Positions 27,180 through 36,294 of a stretch of 64,000 bases of DNA are shown here, in pieces. The DNA comes from Endozoicomonas sp965232255. GTDB lineage: Bacteria > Pseudomonadota > Gammaproteobacteria > Pseudomonadales > Endozoicomonadaceae. Numbering within the stretch: position 1 is the first letter of the stretch; every line of letters starts with the position of its first letter. Both the position numbers and the translations under genes were made by a program. Location: NCBI GenBank assembly GCA_965232255.1, contig OZ246962.1, positions 2,604,001 through 2,668,000 of the forward strand, read 5' to 3'. The notes beneath the pieces were generated by a model. That model did not search any database. It was not told where the DNA came from and was given only the letters and a program-made list of their open reading frames with translations.

Positions 27180-28391
27180 ATGGCAGCATCTTGCTCTGGC
27201 GCCAGGCAACAGGTCTGTATTCTGGGCTCGACTGGTTCCATCGGCAAAAGCACATTGGATGTGATCGCGCGCAATCCCGAGTGGTTTGCCGTTCACTCCC
27301 TGGTGGCTGGCATCAACTGGCAGGTGATGCTCGAACAAGTGCGGCAGTTTCGCCCACGCTATGTGGTCATGAGTGATGAATCGGCGGCCAGAGCCTTGCA
27401 GGAGGCACTGCACGGCGAAGGACTGACCACTGAGGTGTACACAGGCATTGACGCCATGGCTCAGGTGGCTGCCGACGGTGATGTCGATGTGGTGATGGCC
27501 GCCATCGTCGGCGCAGCCGGGCTGGCCCCCACCATGGCTGCAGTGCACGCTGGCAAGAAAATCCTGCTGGCCAACAAGGAAGCGTTGGTTATCACCGGGG
27601 CGCTGTTTATGGAGGCCGTTAAAGCCTCCGGCTCGGTGTTGTTGCCGATTGACAGTGAGCACAATGCCATTTTCCAGTGCCTGCCAGCAGAGCATCGCTC
27701 TGGCCTTGAGCAAGTTGGGGTCCGGCGGATTTTACTGACTGCTTCGGGCGGTCCGTTTCGTCGCTCGCCAATGGAGAGTCTGCCTTTGGTGACCCCGGAG
27801 CAGGCTTGTGCCCATCCTAACTGGAGCATGGGACGCAAGATATCGGTCGATTCAGCCACCATGATGAACAAGGGACTGGAGTTTATTGAAGCGTGCTGGT
27901 TGTTCAATGCCCGCCCGGAGCAGATTGAAGTGGTGATTCATCCCCAGAGCATCATTCACTCCATGGTGGATTATGATGATGGGTCGGTACTGGCCCAGAT
28001 GGGAAACCCGGACATGCGGACGCCCATTGCCCACGCCCTGGCGTGGCCGCGGCGCATACCCTCCGGAGTGCGGCCATTATCGCTGGCCGATATTGGCAAG
28101 CTGGAGTTCCAGTCGCCGGACATGGCGCGTTATCGTTGTCTGCAACTGGCGCAAAATGTTGCCCGCAGTGGTGGCACGGCAGCGGCCATACTCAATGCCG
28201 CCAATGAGATTGCCGTTGATGCATTTTTGCAGCATAAGTTGCGCTTCGATCGCATTCCCGAGGTGATTGATGCCACCTTGCAGACGTTGCCGGTGATGAA
28301 CGCCAGTGACCTGGAGCAAGTGATGGCGGCAGACCGTCAGGCACGCTCCACAGCGCAGCAGCAGGTTGCCCACGTTCAGGGGGCATCATGA
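27180..28391 (+). CDS. dxr: 1-deoxy-D-xylulose 5-phosphate reductoisomerase
   Basis: Second step of the MEP isoprenoid pathway, supplying the same pathway as uppS. 403 residues. NADPH-binding loop GSTGSIGKSTLD near the N-terminus; ANKEALV; metal site PIDSEHNAIFQCL; active-site loop region with SWSMGRKISVDSATMMNKG-type sequence (here NWSMGRK). It starts 3 bp after cdsA. Confidence 0.98.
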   Translation: MAASCSGARQQVCILGSTGSIGKSTLDVIARNPEWFAVHSLVAGINWQVMLEQVRQFRPRYVVMSDESAARALQEALHGEGLTTEVYTGIDAMAQVAADGDVDVVMAAIVGAAGLAPTMAAVHAGKKILLANKEALVITGALFMEAVKASGSVLLPIDSEHNAIFQCLPAEHRSGLEQVGVRRILLTASGGPFRRSPMESLPLVTPEQACAHPNWSMGRKISVDSATMMNKGLEFIEACWLFNARPEQIEVVIHPQSIIHSMVDYDDGSVLAQMGNPDMRTPIAHALAWPRRIPSGVRPLSLADIGKLEFQSPDMARYRCLQLAQNVARSGGTAAAILNAANEIAVDAFLQHKLRFDRIPEVIDATLQTLPVMNASDLEQVMAADRQARSTAQQQVAHVQGAS

Positions 28392-28439
28392 TACTGGAGT
28401 CGACTCTGTAGCGAGTTTGAGCATATATAGGGGGGCTCT

Positions 28440-29789
28440 GTGCAGACTATCTTGGCGTTCGTTATCACGCTTGGCATTTTGGTGAGTATTCACGAGTTTG
28501 GCCACTTTTGGGTGGCCAGACGCTGTGGGGTCAAAGTGCTGCGTTTTTCCATTGGCTTTGGCAAAATACTCTGGCGCAGAACCGACCGCCACGGTACCGA
28601 GTTTGCCATTGCCGCCATCCCCCTGGGTGGCTACGTGAAGATGCTGGATGAGCGCGAGGAGCCGGTGCCGGCAGCCGAGCTTGATCAGGCCTTCAACCGC
28701 AAACCTGTACTCTCTCGCATTGCTATCGTTGCCGCCGGCCCGCTGGCCAACTTTCTGCTGGCTATTCTCGCCTTGGCCATGATGTATATGGTGGGCGTCC
28801 GAACCCTGGTGCCCAAGGTTGGTGACGTCTTGGTGGACTCACCGGCGGCCGTGGCCGGCATCCAGCCCGGCGATGAGATTATTGCCATTGATGGCACTGC
28901 AACGCCCGGCTGGCAGTCTGTCAACATGGCATTGCTGGCCCCCATTGGCGAGAGCCGCAACCTGAACATCTCGGTACGTCCGGACGGCGACGAGGCAATC
29001 CAGCAACGCAGTGTTTCAGTGGTGAACTGGCTGGCTGGCCAGGAACAACCGGACCCGCTCAGTTCTGTCGGTATCGTACCCTACACATTGCCCATCCCCG
29101 CCATACTGGGTCAACTGAGCGACGATGGTGCAGCAGCCCGGGACGGTTTGCGGCCGGGCGATCGTATCCTGAGCGTTAACGATGCGCCAGTGAGTGACTG
29201 GATGCACTTTGTTACCCAGGTCCAGGGCCACAGTAATCAGCCCATGCAGTTACTGATCGAACGCGATGGTCAGCATCAGGAGTTGGTGCTAACGCCAGAT
29301 AGCCGCACCGTTGATGGTGTCACCACCGGCTTCATCGGTGCTGGCGTCCAGTCCGTAACCTGGCCTGATGCCATGGTGCGTCATTTGCAGTTCGACCCGA
29401 TAACAGCGCTGGTGACAGGTGTCCGGGAAACCTGGTCCCTGACCACCTTAACCGCTGAGTCACTCGGGAAAATGGTGCTGGGGCTGGTTTCGGTGAAAAA
29501 CTTGAGCGGCCCGATAACCATTGCTAAAGTGGCTGGCGCATCGTTCGAGTCTGGTTTGGAGAATTTTCTCTATTTACTGGCTATGTTAAGCGTCAGCCTT
29601 GGTGTACTGAACCTGTTACCCATACCGGTGCTTGACGGGGGACACCTGCTTTATTACCTGGTAGAGATGGTCAAGGGGAAGCCATTGTCGGAAAAGGCCC
29701 AGACTATCGGCCTGAAGATTGGCATGACCCTGGTGGTTGGTGTGATGGTGCTGGCCATGTACAACGACCTGAGTCGACTCTTCCAGTAA
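28440..29789 (+). CDS. rseP: Site-2 protease RseP
   Basis: Inner-membrane zinc metalloprotease that cleaves the anti-sigma factor RseA and releases sigma-E during envelope stress. 449 residues, GTG start with GGGGG upstream. The zinc motif HEFGH is at residues 18-22 in the first membrane helix. Two PDZ domains follow (around VAGIQPGDEIIAIDG and DGLRPGDRILSVND). The third zinc ligand motif is LNLLPIPVLDGGHLLY. Its place just before bamA links stress sensing to outer-membrane assembly. Confidence 0.98.
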   Translation: MQTILAFVITLGILVSIHEFGHFWVARRCGVKVLRFSIGFGKILWRRTDRHGTEFAIAAIPLGGYVKMLDEREEPVPAAELDQAFNRKPVLSRIAIVAAGPLANFLLAILALAMMYMVGVRTLVPKVGDVLVDSPAAVAGIQPGDEIIAIDGTATPGWQSVNMALLAPIGESRNLNISVRPDGDEAIQQRSVSVVNWLAGQEQPDPLSSVGIVPYTLPIPAILGQLSDDGAAARDGLRPGDRILSVNDAPVSDWMHFVTQVQGHSNQPMQLLIERDGQHQELVLTPDSRTVDGVTTGFIGAGVQSVTWPDAMVRHLQFDPITALVTGVRETWSLTTLTAESLGKMVLGLVSVKNLSGPITIAKVAGASFESGLENFLYLLAMLSVSLGVLNLLPIPVLDGGHLLYYLVEMVKGKPLSEKAQTIGLKIGMTLVVGVMVLAMYNDLSRLFQ

Positions 29790-29971
29790 TGGGGGTAAAT
29801 CACGCCTCATTAACCATGAGCGATACGTCGGTAATTAACTGGCGTCGCTCACTGCTAATCATGAAAATCTTATGAAAATCGCTTCAGAGCCTGAAGTAGA
29901 GTTTTTCCAGTAACTACAGGTGGAATGTAAAGAATGTTTTTCACGTTAATGTGCCCTGAAACCGGACAAGA

Positions 29972-32296
29972 ATGGACTCTATGAAGCGATCACTGTTACC
30001 TCTGCTGATTGGCTCCTTGGCCATTACGCCTGCTGTTCAGGCTTTTGTTGTATCAGATATCCGGATTGACGGCTTGCAGCGAGTTTCTGCTGGCTCAGTT
30101 TACAATGCGCTGCCTGTTGAAGTGGGTGATGATATACAGTCAGCGGACATCGCCGGGGCTACCCGGGCGTTGTACCAGACTGGTTATTTCAACGACATTC
30201 GCATGGTGCGTGAGGGCAATGTTCTGGTGGTGACTGTGGTGGAGCGCCCGACCATCAGCGCCATTGATATTGAAGGTAACAAGGCCATCAAGACGGAAGA
30301 TCTGAAAACCGGTCTTGAGCATTCAGGTCTGGCCGTGGGAGAGATTTTCCAGCAAGCCACGCTGGAAGCCATTCGTCTGGAGCTGGAGCGCCAGTACGTG
30401 GCCCAGGGACGTTACGGTGCTTCGATCACCACCAATGTGGTGCCCCAGCCGCGCAATCGGGTCAAGCTGGAAATTGATATCAAAGAGGGTAAGGAAGCCA
30501 CCATTGAGCATGTCAACATCGTTGGCAATAATGCCTTTCCCAAGGATGAGCTCCTGTCCCTTTTTGAGCTCGAGCCATCCAAGTGGTATAAGTTTTTCAG
30601 CTCCTCGGACAAGTACTCCCGGGAAAAACTGGCCGGTGATCTGGAGCGCCTGCGCTCGTGGTATCTGGACCGGGGTTACATCAACTTCGATATCACCTCT
30701 ACCCAGGTATCCATCAGTCCGGATAAACAGCACGTCTACATCACCGTCAATATTGATGAGGGTGAAAAGTACACGATCAGTGACGTTAAACTAGCCGGTG
30801 ATTTACCGATCCCGCAAGAGGAAGCCGACGCCCTGCTGTTGGCTGAGCCTGGCCAGGTGTTCTCCCGCAAGCTGGTGACCTCCACCGAAGAAGTGCTCAC
30901 TCGGCGGCTGGGCAATGACGGTTACACCTTTGCCAATGTCACCGGTATTCCCACGCCAAACCACGAGAACCAGACCGTTGAGTTGACCTTCTTCGTTGAC
31001 CCTGGGCGACGGGCGTACGTGCGGCGGATTAACTTTGCCGGTAATACCAAAACCGACGATGAAGTACTGCGTCGGGAGATGCGTCAGCTGGAAGGTGCTT
31101 CAGCCAACGCTGAGCAGATTGAACAGTCCAGAGTGCGTCTTGAGCGATTGGGCTTTTTCAAGCAGGTAAACGTGACAACGCAACCGGTACCGGGTACCAA
31201 TGACCAGATTGATGTGACCTACACCGTGGAAGAGCAGCCTTCGGGCAACGTGACCGCCAGTATTGGTTTCTCCCAGTCCGACGGTCTGCTGCTCGGTGGC
31301 TCCATCAGCCAGAACAACTTCCTCGGCACCGGTAACCGCGTGAGTCTTGGCCTGAACCGCAGTGACGTCAGCCAGCTGTACAGTTTCAGCTTCTTTGACC
31401 CGTACTTCACCGTTGATGGCGTCTCCCGTGGCTATGACGTTTACTATCGGACCTACGACTTCGAGGACTCGGACATCTCCAGTTACGCTGCCAATACCTT
31501 TGGCGGTAATATCCGTTTTGGTTATCCGTTGTCCGAGACCCAGTCAATCAACTTCAGCCTTGGAGTTGATGGCACCGACATTACCACCGGCTCAGCAACA
31601 CCGTTGGTGATTCTCGACTACCTGGCCCAGAATGGTCATCAGTTTACCAACTTCAAGACCTCCATTGGCTGGTCGCAGTCGGCGTTGAACCGCGGGCTAC
31701 TGCCAACGGCGGGTTACTCCCAGAGTCTGTCGCTCTCTTTGGCATTGCCTGGTTCGACCACCACGTTCTACAAGCTGACCTATCGGGGCCAGTACCTCTA
31801 TCCGCTGACCGATAATTTTACCGCACGTTTTGCCACGCGCCTTGGCTATGGTGGTGCTTACGGTGATACCACTGAACTACCGTTCTTTGAGAACTTCTAT
31901 GCCGGCGGCTTTGGTTCGGTGCGTGGCTACCGGGATAATTCCCTTGGGCCAAAAGCAGCGCAGCTCAATGACCCGACCGACTTCAACAGTCTCGGCGGTG
32001 ATGTGTTGATTGAGGGTACTGCAGAGTTGTTGTTCCCACTGCCATTTATCACCGATCAGCGTTCTTTGCGTACCAGCGTGTTTTTTGACTTTGGTAACGT
32101 TTTCGATACCTCGTGCAGCTCTTTGGTGGTGGACTGCTCTCGACCCGACTTTAAAGAGTTGCGCTACAGTGCTGGCTTTGGCCTGACGTGGATTACGCCG
32201 CTTGGACCATTAACCTTCAGCTTGGCCAAGGCGCTTAACGCCAAGGGCGAGGATGATACGCAAAGCTTCCAGTTCTCGTTGGGTACCCCATTCTAA
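29972..32296 (+). CDS. bamA: Outer-membrane protein assembly factor BamA
   Basis: Folds beta-barrel proteins into the outer membrane. 774 residues. A signal peptide ends at about VQA (MKRSLLPLLIGSLAITPAVQA; the ATG at 29981 is an alternative start). Five POTRA domains cover roughly residues 20-420, beginning FVVSDIRIDGLQRVS. A C-terminal 16-strand barrel follows, with the loop 6 VRGY motif (GSVRGYRDNSLGP) and a terminal Phe as in Omp85 proteins. In relatives skp follows directly; here a terminator and a roughly 7-kb island intervene. Confidence 0.98.
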   Translation: MDSMKRSLLPLLIGSLAITPAVQAFVVSDIRIDGLQRVSAGSVYNALPVEVGDDIQSADIAGATRALYQTGYFNDIRMVREGNVLVVTVVERPTISAIDIEGNKAIKTEDLKTGLEHSGLAVGEIFQQATLEAIRLELERQYVAQGRYGASITTNVVPQPRNRVKLEIDIKEGKEATIEHVNIVGNNAFPKDELLSLFELEPSKWYKFFSSSDKYSREKLAGDLERLRSWYLDRGYINFDITSTQVSISPDKQHVYITVNIDEGEKYTISDVKLAGDLPIPQEEADALLLAEPGQVFSRKLVTSTEEVLTRRLGNDGYTFANVTGIPTPNHENQTVELTFFVDPGRRAYVRRINFAGNTKTDDEVLRREMRQLEGASANAEQIEQSRVRLERLGFFKQVNVTTQPVPGTNDQIDVTYTVEEQPSGNVTASIGFSQSDGLLLGGSISQNNFLGTGNRVSLGLNRSDVSQLYSFSFFDPYFTVDGVSRGYDVYYRTYDFEDSDISSYAANTFGGNIRFGYPLSETQSINFSLGVDGTDITTGSATPLVILDYLAQNGHQFTNFKTSIGWSQSALNRGLLPTAGYSQSLSLSLALPGSTTTFYKLTYRGQYLYPLTDNFTARFATRLGYGGAYGDTTELPFFENFYAGGFGSVRGYRDNSLGPKAAQLNDPTDFNSLGGDVLIEGTAELLFPLPFITDQRSLRTSVFFDFGNVFDTSCSSLVVDCSRPDFKELRYSAGFGLTWITPLGPLTFSLAKALNAKGEDDTQSFQFSLGTPF

Positions 32297-32307
32297 CTGT
32301 GATCATC

Positions 32308-32341
32308 AGGATAAATCGGAGTTATGACTTCGGTTTATCCT
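32308..32341 (+). terminator. bamA terminator overlapping the end of the convergent gene
   Basis: A 15-bp stem (AGGATAAATCGGAGT with ACTTCGGTTTATCCT, one G-T pair) around a TATG loop, followed by CGCTTTT. It starts 12 bp after the bamA stop. The convergent gene's last codons and stop (at 32322) lie inside the stem. Confidence 0.75.
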
Positions 32342-33968
32342 CGCTTTTGGCAGACTGTCCTGGCTGATGGTATTGCACATGAAACTCCATGAATTCGTAG
32401 TCCATATTGAGATCGTGATCACAGGCCGTTTCTGGCGGACCGGTTTTTTTTGCCCGGTTTAATGGTGCTGCTGGCTTGACCTGCACTAAATTCGGGCTTG
32501 TCAAGCTGTTGGCATAAAACTTGAGCTCATGCCATTTATTGCAGGTTAATCCTCTTGCCGAACCCTGTTCCGGTGAGATGCAAACCCGGCACTCCAGCAC
32601 GTTGCGCACGCCAGCCTCCAGGCCTTGTGTATCGGCGATGGGACAGCAATGCAGCGTTTTAGTATGCTCGAGCCGGGCAAAATCGTCTGGCGTGATCGTC
32701 TTTCGTTGCAGCTGGTGAGTCAGGATCTCCTCCCTGGTGAAAGGAATATGTACTTTTGTCATCATGGATGGGTGAAATGCCTTGGTGCTGACGATGCAAC
32801 CGGAATCCTTGACCAGCAACTCCCCTGGTGCTGTTTTGACAATAGTGCCGCCCTGCTTGTCATTACTGTCAGTGAGTCGGCGCCCACTGTGCTCGAACGC
32901 GTTTTTGTAGTCCACCAGATTGATGCCTGTCCCCGTGGTCATCTCCAGAATAGCCAGAGGCTTATTCAGGTTGTACCGTTTGCGACGGTACTTGCGACAG
33001 TGAGTGGCGTTTTGTGTTGCGTAGAGACCGGCGCCAAATTTAGCCTCTTGTTGATTGACCTGACTCTGTTCAAAGATCGGCCGCTTGAGCTTGTGGTTTT
33101 TAGCCCGGCCCATCTCATCTTCATTGGATGTGAATGTTCCCACACGATACAGTCGTTTTGGTATGGTGAGATATTCTGTGGTTTTTTTGCTTTTGGGTGG
33201 CTGCGGTATTTGAGTTGAAAACAGAAGCAGCATTTCGTTTTCGCTCAGACGCTCCGGATCAATTTGCTGCCTGATTTCGCCATTTTGCAGTTTTGTCCTG
33301 GTCTTGATCTGGTTTTTACTGAATGTGAGCAGCTCCATATAAGTCAGTTCGCTTAATTGGCAGCCTTTGACCTGTTGACAATCTCTGCTCAAATAGGCGG
33401 TTAATCGCTGCAGATTGCTGTTATTGTACCAAGGGTAGAGAACACGCAGTCGGTGATGGATTCTGGTTTTAGTGCTCCTGGCTGCCTGATTTTTTTCGTA
33501 ATTTCTGTCAACCACAGCCAGTTGTTGGCTGGCGTCCCCTGACTCTCCGGCAGTGGGGTCAGATGTCAGTGTCACCAGATCGCTTAAAGTGTTGTAGTTT
33601 TCCAGGACAATTCGTGCCATATCATTGCCCGGCAGTTGGTCAAGCGTGCAGTGAAAACGACCTTGGACGTATATCTCCTCTACCTTGGCGCAAAAAATGG
33701 CGAAATGCTCAGGGTGATCAATTTTATCGAACCGCTCGCGCAGGATTTGCCGACCGTTTGCTGGCTTGTCGATCGATTGAGCTGACAGGGTTCTGGCCTG
33801 CGAGCCATCATCCTGTGGTTGCAAATCGGATGCTGCCGACAGGTTGTTTTCCACAGCTTTCGCTGCTGTCACAACCCGGCCAGACTGCTGTCCCGCGGGA
33901 GTAGGCGCAGGCAAAGGATTTTCGCGGGTTCCGGTTTCGTGGCAATCGCTGTTACTGCACGCATTCAT
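32322..33968 (-). CDS. Unknown island protein with ADP-ribosyltransferase-like segments
   Basis: About 548 residues from the ATG at 33968 (MNACSNSDCHE); a TTG at 34064 would add 32. The N-terminal 90 residues are polar and disordered-looking. A C-terminal region resembles ADP-ribosyltransferase folds: IPKRLYRVGTF (33125-33165), then KFGAGLYATQNATHCRKY (about 33000-33045; compare G-x-G-x-Y-F/A in PARP-like enzymes), then PGELLVKDSG (candidate catalytic Glu). This R-Y-E-type reading is inference from short motifs only. No secretion signal is visible. It lies in the island between bamA and skp and shares a terminator stem with bamA. Confidence 0.45.
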   Translation of the reverse strand: MNACSNSDCHETGTRENPLPAPTPAGQQSGRVVTAAKAVENNLSAASDLQPQDDGSQARTLSAQSIDKPANGRQILRERFDKIDHPEHFAIFCAKVEEIYVQGRFHCTLDQLPGNDMARIVLENYNTLSDLVTLTSDPTAGESGDASQQLAVVDRNYEKNQAARSTKTRIHHRLRVLYPWYNNSNLQRLTAYLSRDCQQVKGCQLSELTYMELLTFSKNQIKTRTKLQNGEIRQQIDPERLSENEMLLLFSTQIPQPPKSKKTTEYLTIPKRLYRVGTFTSNEDEMGRAKNHKLKRPIFEQSQVNQQEAKFGAGLYATQNATHCRKYRRKRYNLNKPLAILEMTTGTGINLVDYKNAFEHSGRRLTDSNDKQGGTIVKTAPGELLVKDSGCIVSTKAFHPSMMTKVHIPFTREEILTHQLQRKTITPDDFARLEHTKTLHCCPIADTQGLEAGVRNVLECRVCISPEQGSARGLTCNKWHELKFYANSLTSPNLVQVKPAAPLNRAKKTGPPETACDHDLNMDYEFMEFHVQYHQPGQSAKSEDKPKS

Positions 33969-34526
33969 AAAAACCGCCCGTGAAAATCGCAATGAGATCA
34001 CCTTATTCGATCCCTGGTACTCGATTGAGTTCCCGGATTGCCAGGGTGAACGGTAAATTGTCAAAACATCTTTTGCTATGTACAGGACAAAACAGTTAGA
34101 GGCTGTTGAGGTTTTTTTGGAGGCTTGAAGAAGGTTTACAGATGCGTATTATTACAGTTTCCACACAGCAGCAATAGGCTCAGTAGCATAATACGACGTC
34201 GGCTTACGAGTGCTGGCCCTGGCTGAACGACCACGGGGGTGTGGCATAGCTCTTCGACGCAGCGGCGCCCCCTGTTCTGATTTCGAAATTCGGTTGAGGC
34301 GACAACTATGCTGACACGGGGAGAGTAGCTCACAATGCATTGCTGACCTTAGCGTCACGATAACCGCACCATCAGTGATTGACCAGACAGTTTTCATGCA
34401 GCTACCCTTGGCAAAAAAAGTTTAATGCTTATAGTACTTACTACCCGAACCATTACTAATCTAATATGCGTAGGTTATTTTATTTAGAAGAAAATGATTG
34501 GCAATCTACTTAAGTTATATGTCAGT
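33969..34526. other. Island intergenic, non-coding as far as seen
   Basis: 558 bp between two minus-strand island genes. It holds copy 1 of a 50-bp dispersed repeat (34095-34146). Short ORFs on both strands in 34136-34400 show no recognisable family. The right part (34420-34526) is AT-rich. Confidence 0.4.
34095..34146 (+). repeat. 50-bp dispersed repeat, copy 1
   Basis: TTAGAGGCTGTTGAGG-TTTTTTTGGAGGCTTGAAGAAGG-TTTACAGATGCG. A copy at 37741-37790 differs at about seven positions, in the same orientation. The second copy lies 125 bp before a transposase fragment, so this is probably an IS end. The two copies flank the 34527 and 36295 genes. Confidence 0.6.
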
Positions 34527-35864
34527 TCAGTCTAGTTTCATTGATTGAATCGCACGCAGATTTCTTTGATATGAGGAATCATTTCCATGCATTACTGCAG
34601 CTGAACGACATACCTGAACTAGAAAATGCTTCAAAGCAATATGTGTTTTTTTAGTCATATTTTTTGCAACAGGTATTTCTTCCATCTTCAATAAATCATC
34701 GGCACAGCCAGTATTGAACAGAGGGTGGAAAATAAGATTTACACCGTCAATTTTCATCAAAGTGAATATTTCTTTTCTTTCAAGAACACTCGTTGGATCG
34801 TGGACGCGGAAAAATACGTGAACATCTTTGTCAACATTATGAACATATTTTTCAGAGAAATGATTCCACAACTGGCCCAACGGCTTCCAATTATCACAAA
34901 GCACTAAATTATCAAACACTTTGCCGGCTGGAGTATTTTCAATGGTTGCATACTCGTGTTTTCGAGCAAATAGACTAACATCGTAGCCACCGGACCAGAG
35001 AGCTGATTTTTTCCCCTGATCAGGTGATAGCAATTTCTTACTATCCAAAAAGTTAGCAACACCTTCAAAATATGGATTTTTTTTGTACGAGAGACCATTT
35101 TTTATTCTGTTTTTGGTATAAATTGTCCCATAAATTATTTGTCTCCATAGTTGATTTATTTCTGTTGTCGTCAAATGAGAGGAGAATCCCGCTCTGAAAT
35201 CAAGATATTCAGGGTGGCAAAAGGGGTCACTATCCACAAGTTGCCAATTTATTTTAGGAGTAAGAATCTGACTTCTGAAAGCCTCTCTAATGGTTATTTT
35301 TAGTGATTGTTTTTCGTGTAAGTCTGCTGAAGCAGAATATCTTAACACCAGATCAATGTGTTTCAGAATGGAATCTATTTTCTTACCTAACCCAAATTTC
35401 AATATTGCATTGTTTTTGATTAATGATATTTCAGTAATAACTGATTTGATTTTTTTAACACCTTCCATCTGTGCATTGCTAAGATGAAAGTTGGTAGGAA
35501 TTAGTTGCCCAACTATCTTATCAACTGACTCAATGATCTGAATTTCAGCATTTCCAAGACTCTCTGAAATATATAAACTTGAAGCTATTGCTGATAAATC
35601 AGCTAGTGTTTTATTTAATTCAGAATACTGTGCATCTGAGCTTGGGCTAAATACCAATCCCGAGTGAATTTCAGAACCAGGTGGTGTTGCTGCTTTTGAA
35701 AAGTTGCCCTGATGAATTATTCTCCCTTGAGGAAGCTGGTTAGCCGAATATGCTAGGCTTGGCTCTGATGTAGCCCTGCGCAGATGTTCCTGCTGCTGGT
35801 GATTTTCACTGCCATAATTCACACTGTTGAGTCTTGGTCTGTTGGGAAGACTGGTCGATTGCAT
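34527..35864 (-). CDS. Unknown island protein with a CD38/ADP-ribosyl-cyclase-like C-terminus
   Basis: 445 residues. AT-rich codon use contrasts with flanking housekeeping genes and suggests transfer. Residues 1-75 are polar and Gln/Ser-rich; 80-200 look helical. The segment from about 285 to 375 follows the order of ADP-ribosyl cyclase/CD38 active-site motifs: LWSGG (W290), TIENTPAG (E309; CD38 has TLEDT), LWNHFSEKYV (W333; CD38 has FWKTVSRRFA), HVFFRV, then ERKEIF (E365, matching CD38 Glu226). That would make it an NAD glycohydrolase or cyclase. This is motif-level inference, not a search result. The Cys-rich part of CD38 is absent, as expected for a cytosolic bacterial version. Confidence 0.5.
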   Translation of the reverse strand: MQSTSLPNRPRLNSVNYGSENHQQQEHLRRATSEPSLAYSANQLPQGRIIHQGNFSKAATPPGSEIHSGLVFSPSSDAQYSELNKTLADLSAIASSLYISESLGNAEIQIIESVDKIVGQLIPTNFHLSNAQMEGVKKIKSVITEISLIKNNAILKFGLGKKIDSILKHIDLVLRYSASADLHEKQSLKITIREAFRSQILTPKINWQLVDSDPFCHPEYLDFRAGFSSHLTTTEINQLWRQIIYGTIYTKNRIKNGLSYKKNPYFEGVANFLDSKKLLSPDQGKKSALWSGGYDVSLFARKHEYATIENTPAGKVFDNLVLCDNWKPLGQLWNHFSEKYVHNVDKDVHVFFRVHDPTSVLERKEIFTLMKIDGVNLIFHPLFNTGCADDLLKMEEIPVAKNMTKKTHIALKHFLVQVCRSAAVMHGNDSSYQRNLRAIQSMKLD

Positions 35865-36294
35865 GATTGGCCTTTGGAAAATTCATATGTACGAATTATG
35901 CTCTATGTAAAAGTGCCACTGAACAGTTTTTGCAGTCAGCAACGTATAATCCGTACATCTGTAGGGAATAATTTCGAGATAAAGCACAAAAGGAAAGGGT
36001 GAATGGGTGATCGACAGCAGGTATCCTGCAAGCCCTTTACCTCAAGTAGTAATCTTTTGTGCAACAAACTCATTCACGCGCGACACAACTTAACGCCTAT
36101 CTGGACTGGCATCAATCCCGTATCGATCTGACAGCTCTAGTGATCACGGGAATGTAGTAATGTAGTAACCAAGATCTGATCTGACACTTTCCTGCGTCAA
36201 TCTGCAATAACTTCTGCCGCAGCAATCCTGGCGCTTAGCACGACAAGAGTAGAGATTTTCTTGTCAGACTTTTCCATGAAAAACTCCTTTCCCA
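35865..36294. other. Island intergenic with a transposase relic
   Basis: 430 bp. It has the AT-rich promoter side of the 34527 gene, a short transposase-like relic (36086-36157) and nothing else that I recognise. Confidence 0.4.
36086..36157 (+). pseudogene. Possible transposase N-terminal relic (IS4-like)
   Basis: Plus-strand frame QLNAYLDWHQSRIDLTALVITGM, then stop. The L..YL.WH..RI..TALVI pattern resembles the N-terminus of some IS4-type transposases. It is too short to be sure. Confidence 0.25.

Noticed and set aside
34136..34400. Short ORFs in the island gap
   Set aside because: Two overlapping minus-strand frames (65 and 81 codons) have no ribosome site, no recognisable domain and no neighbour support.
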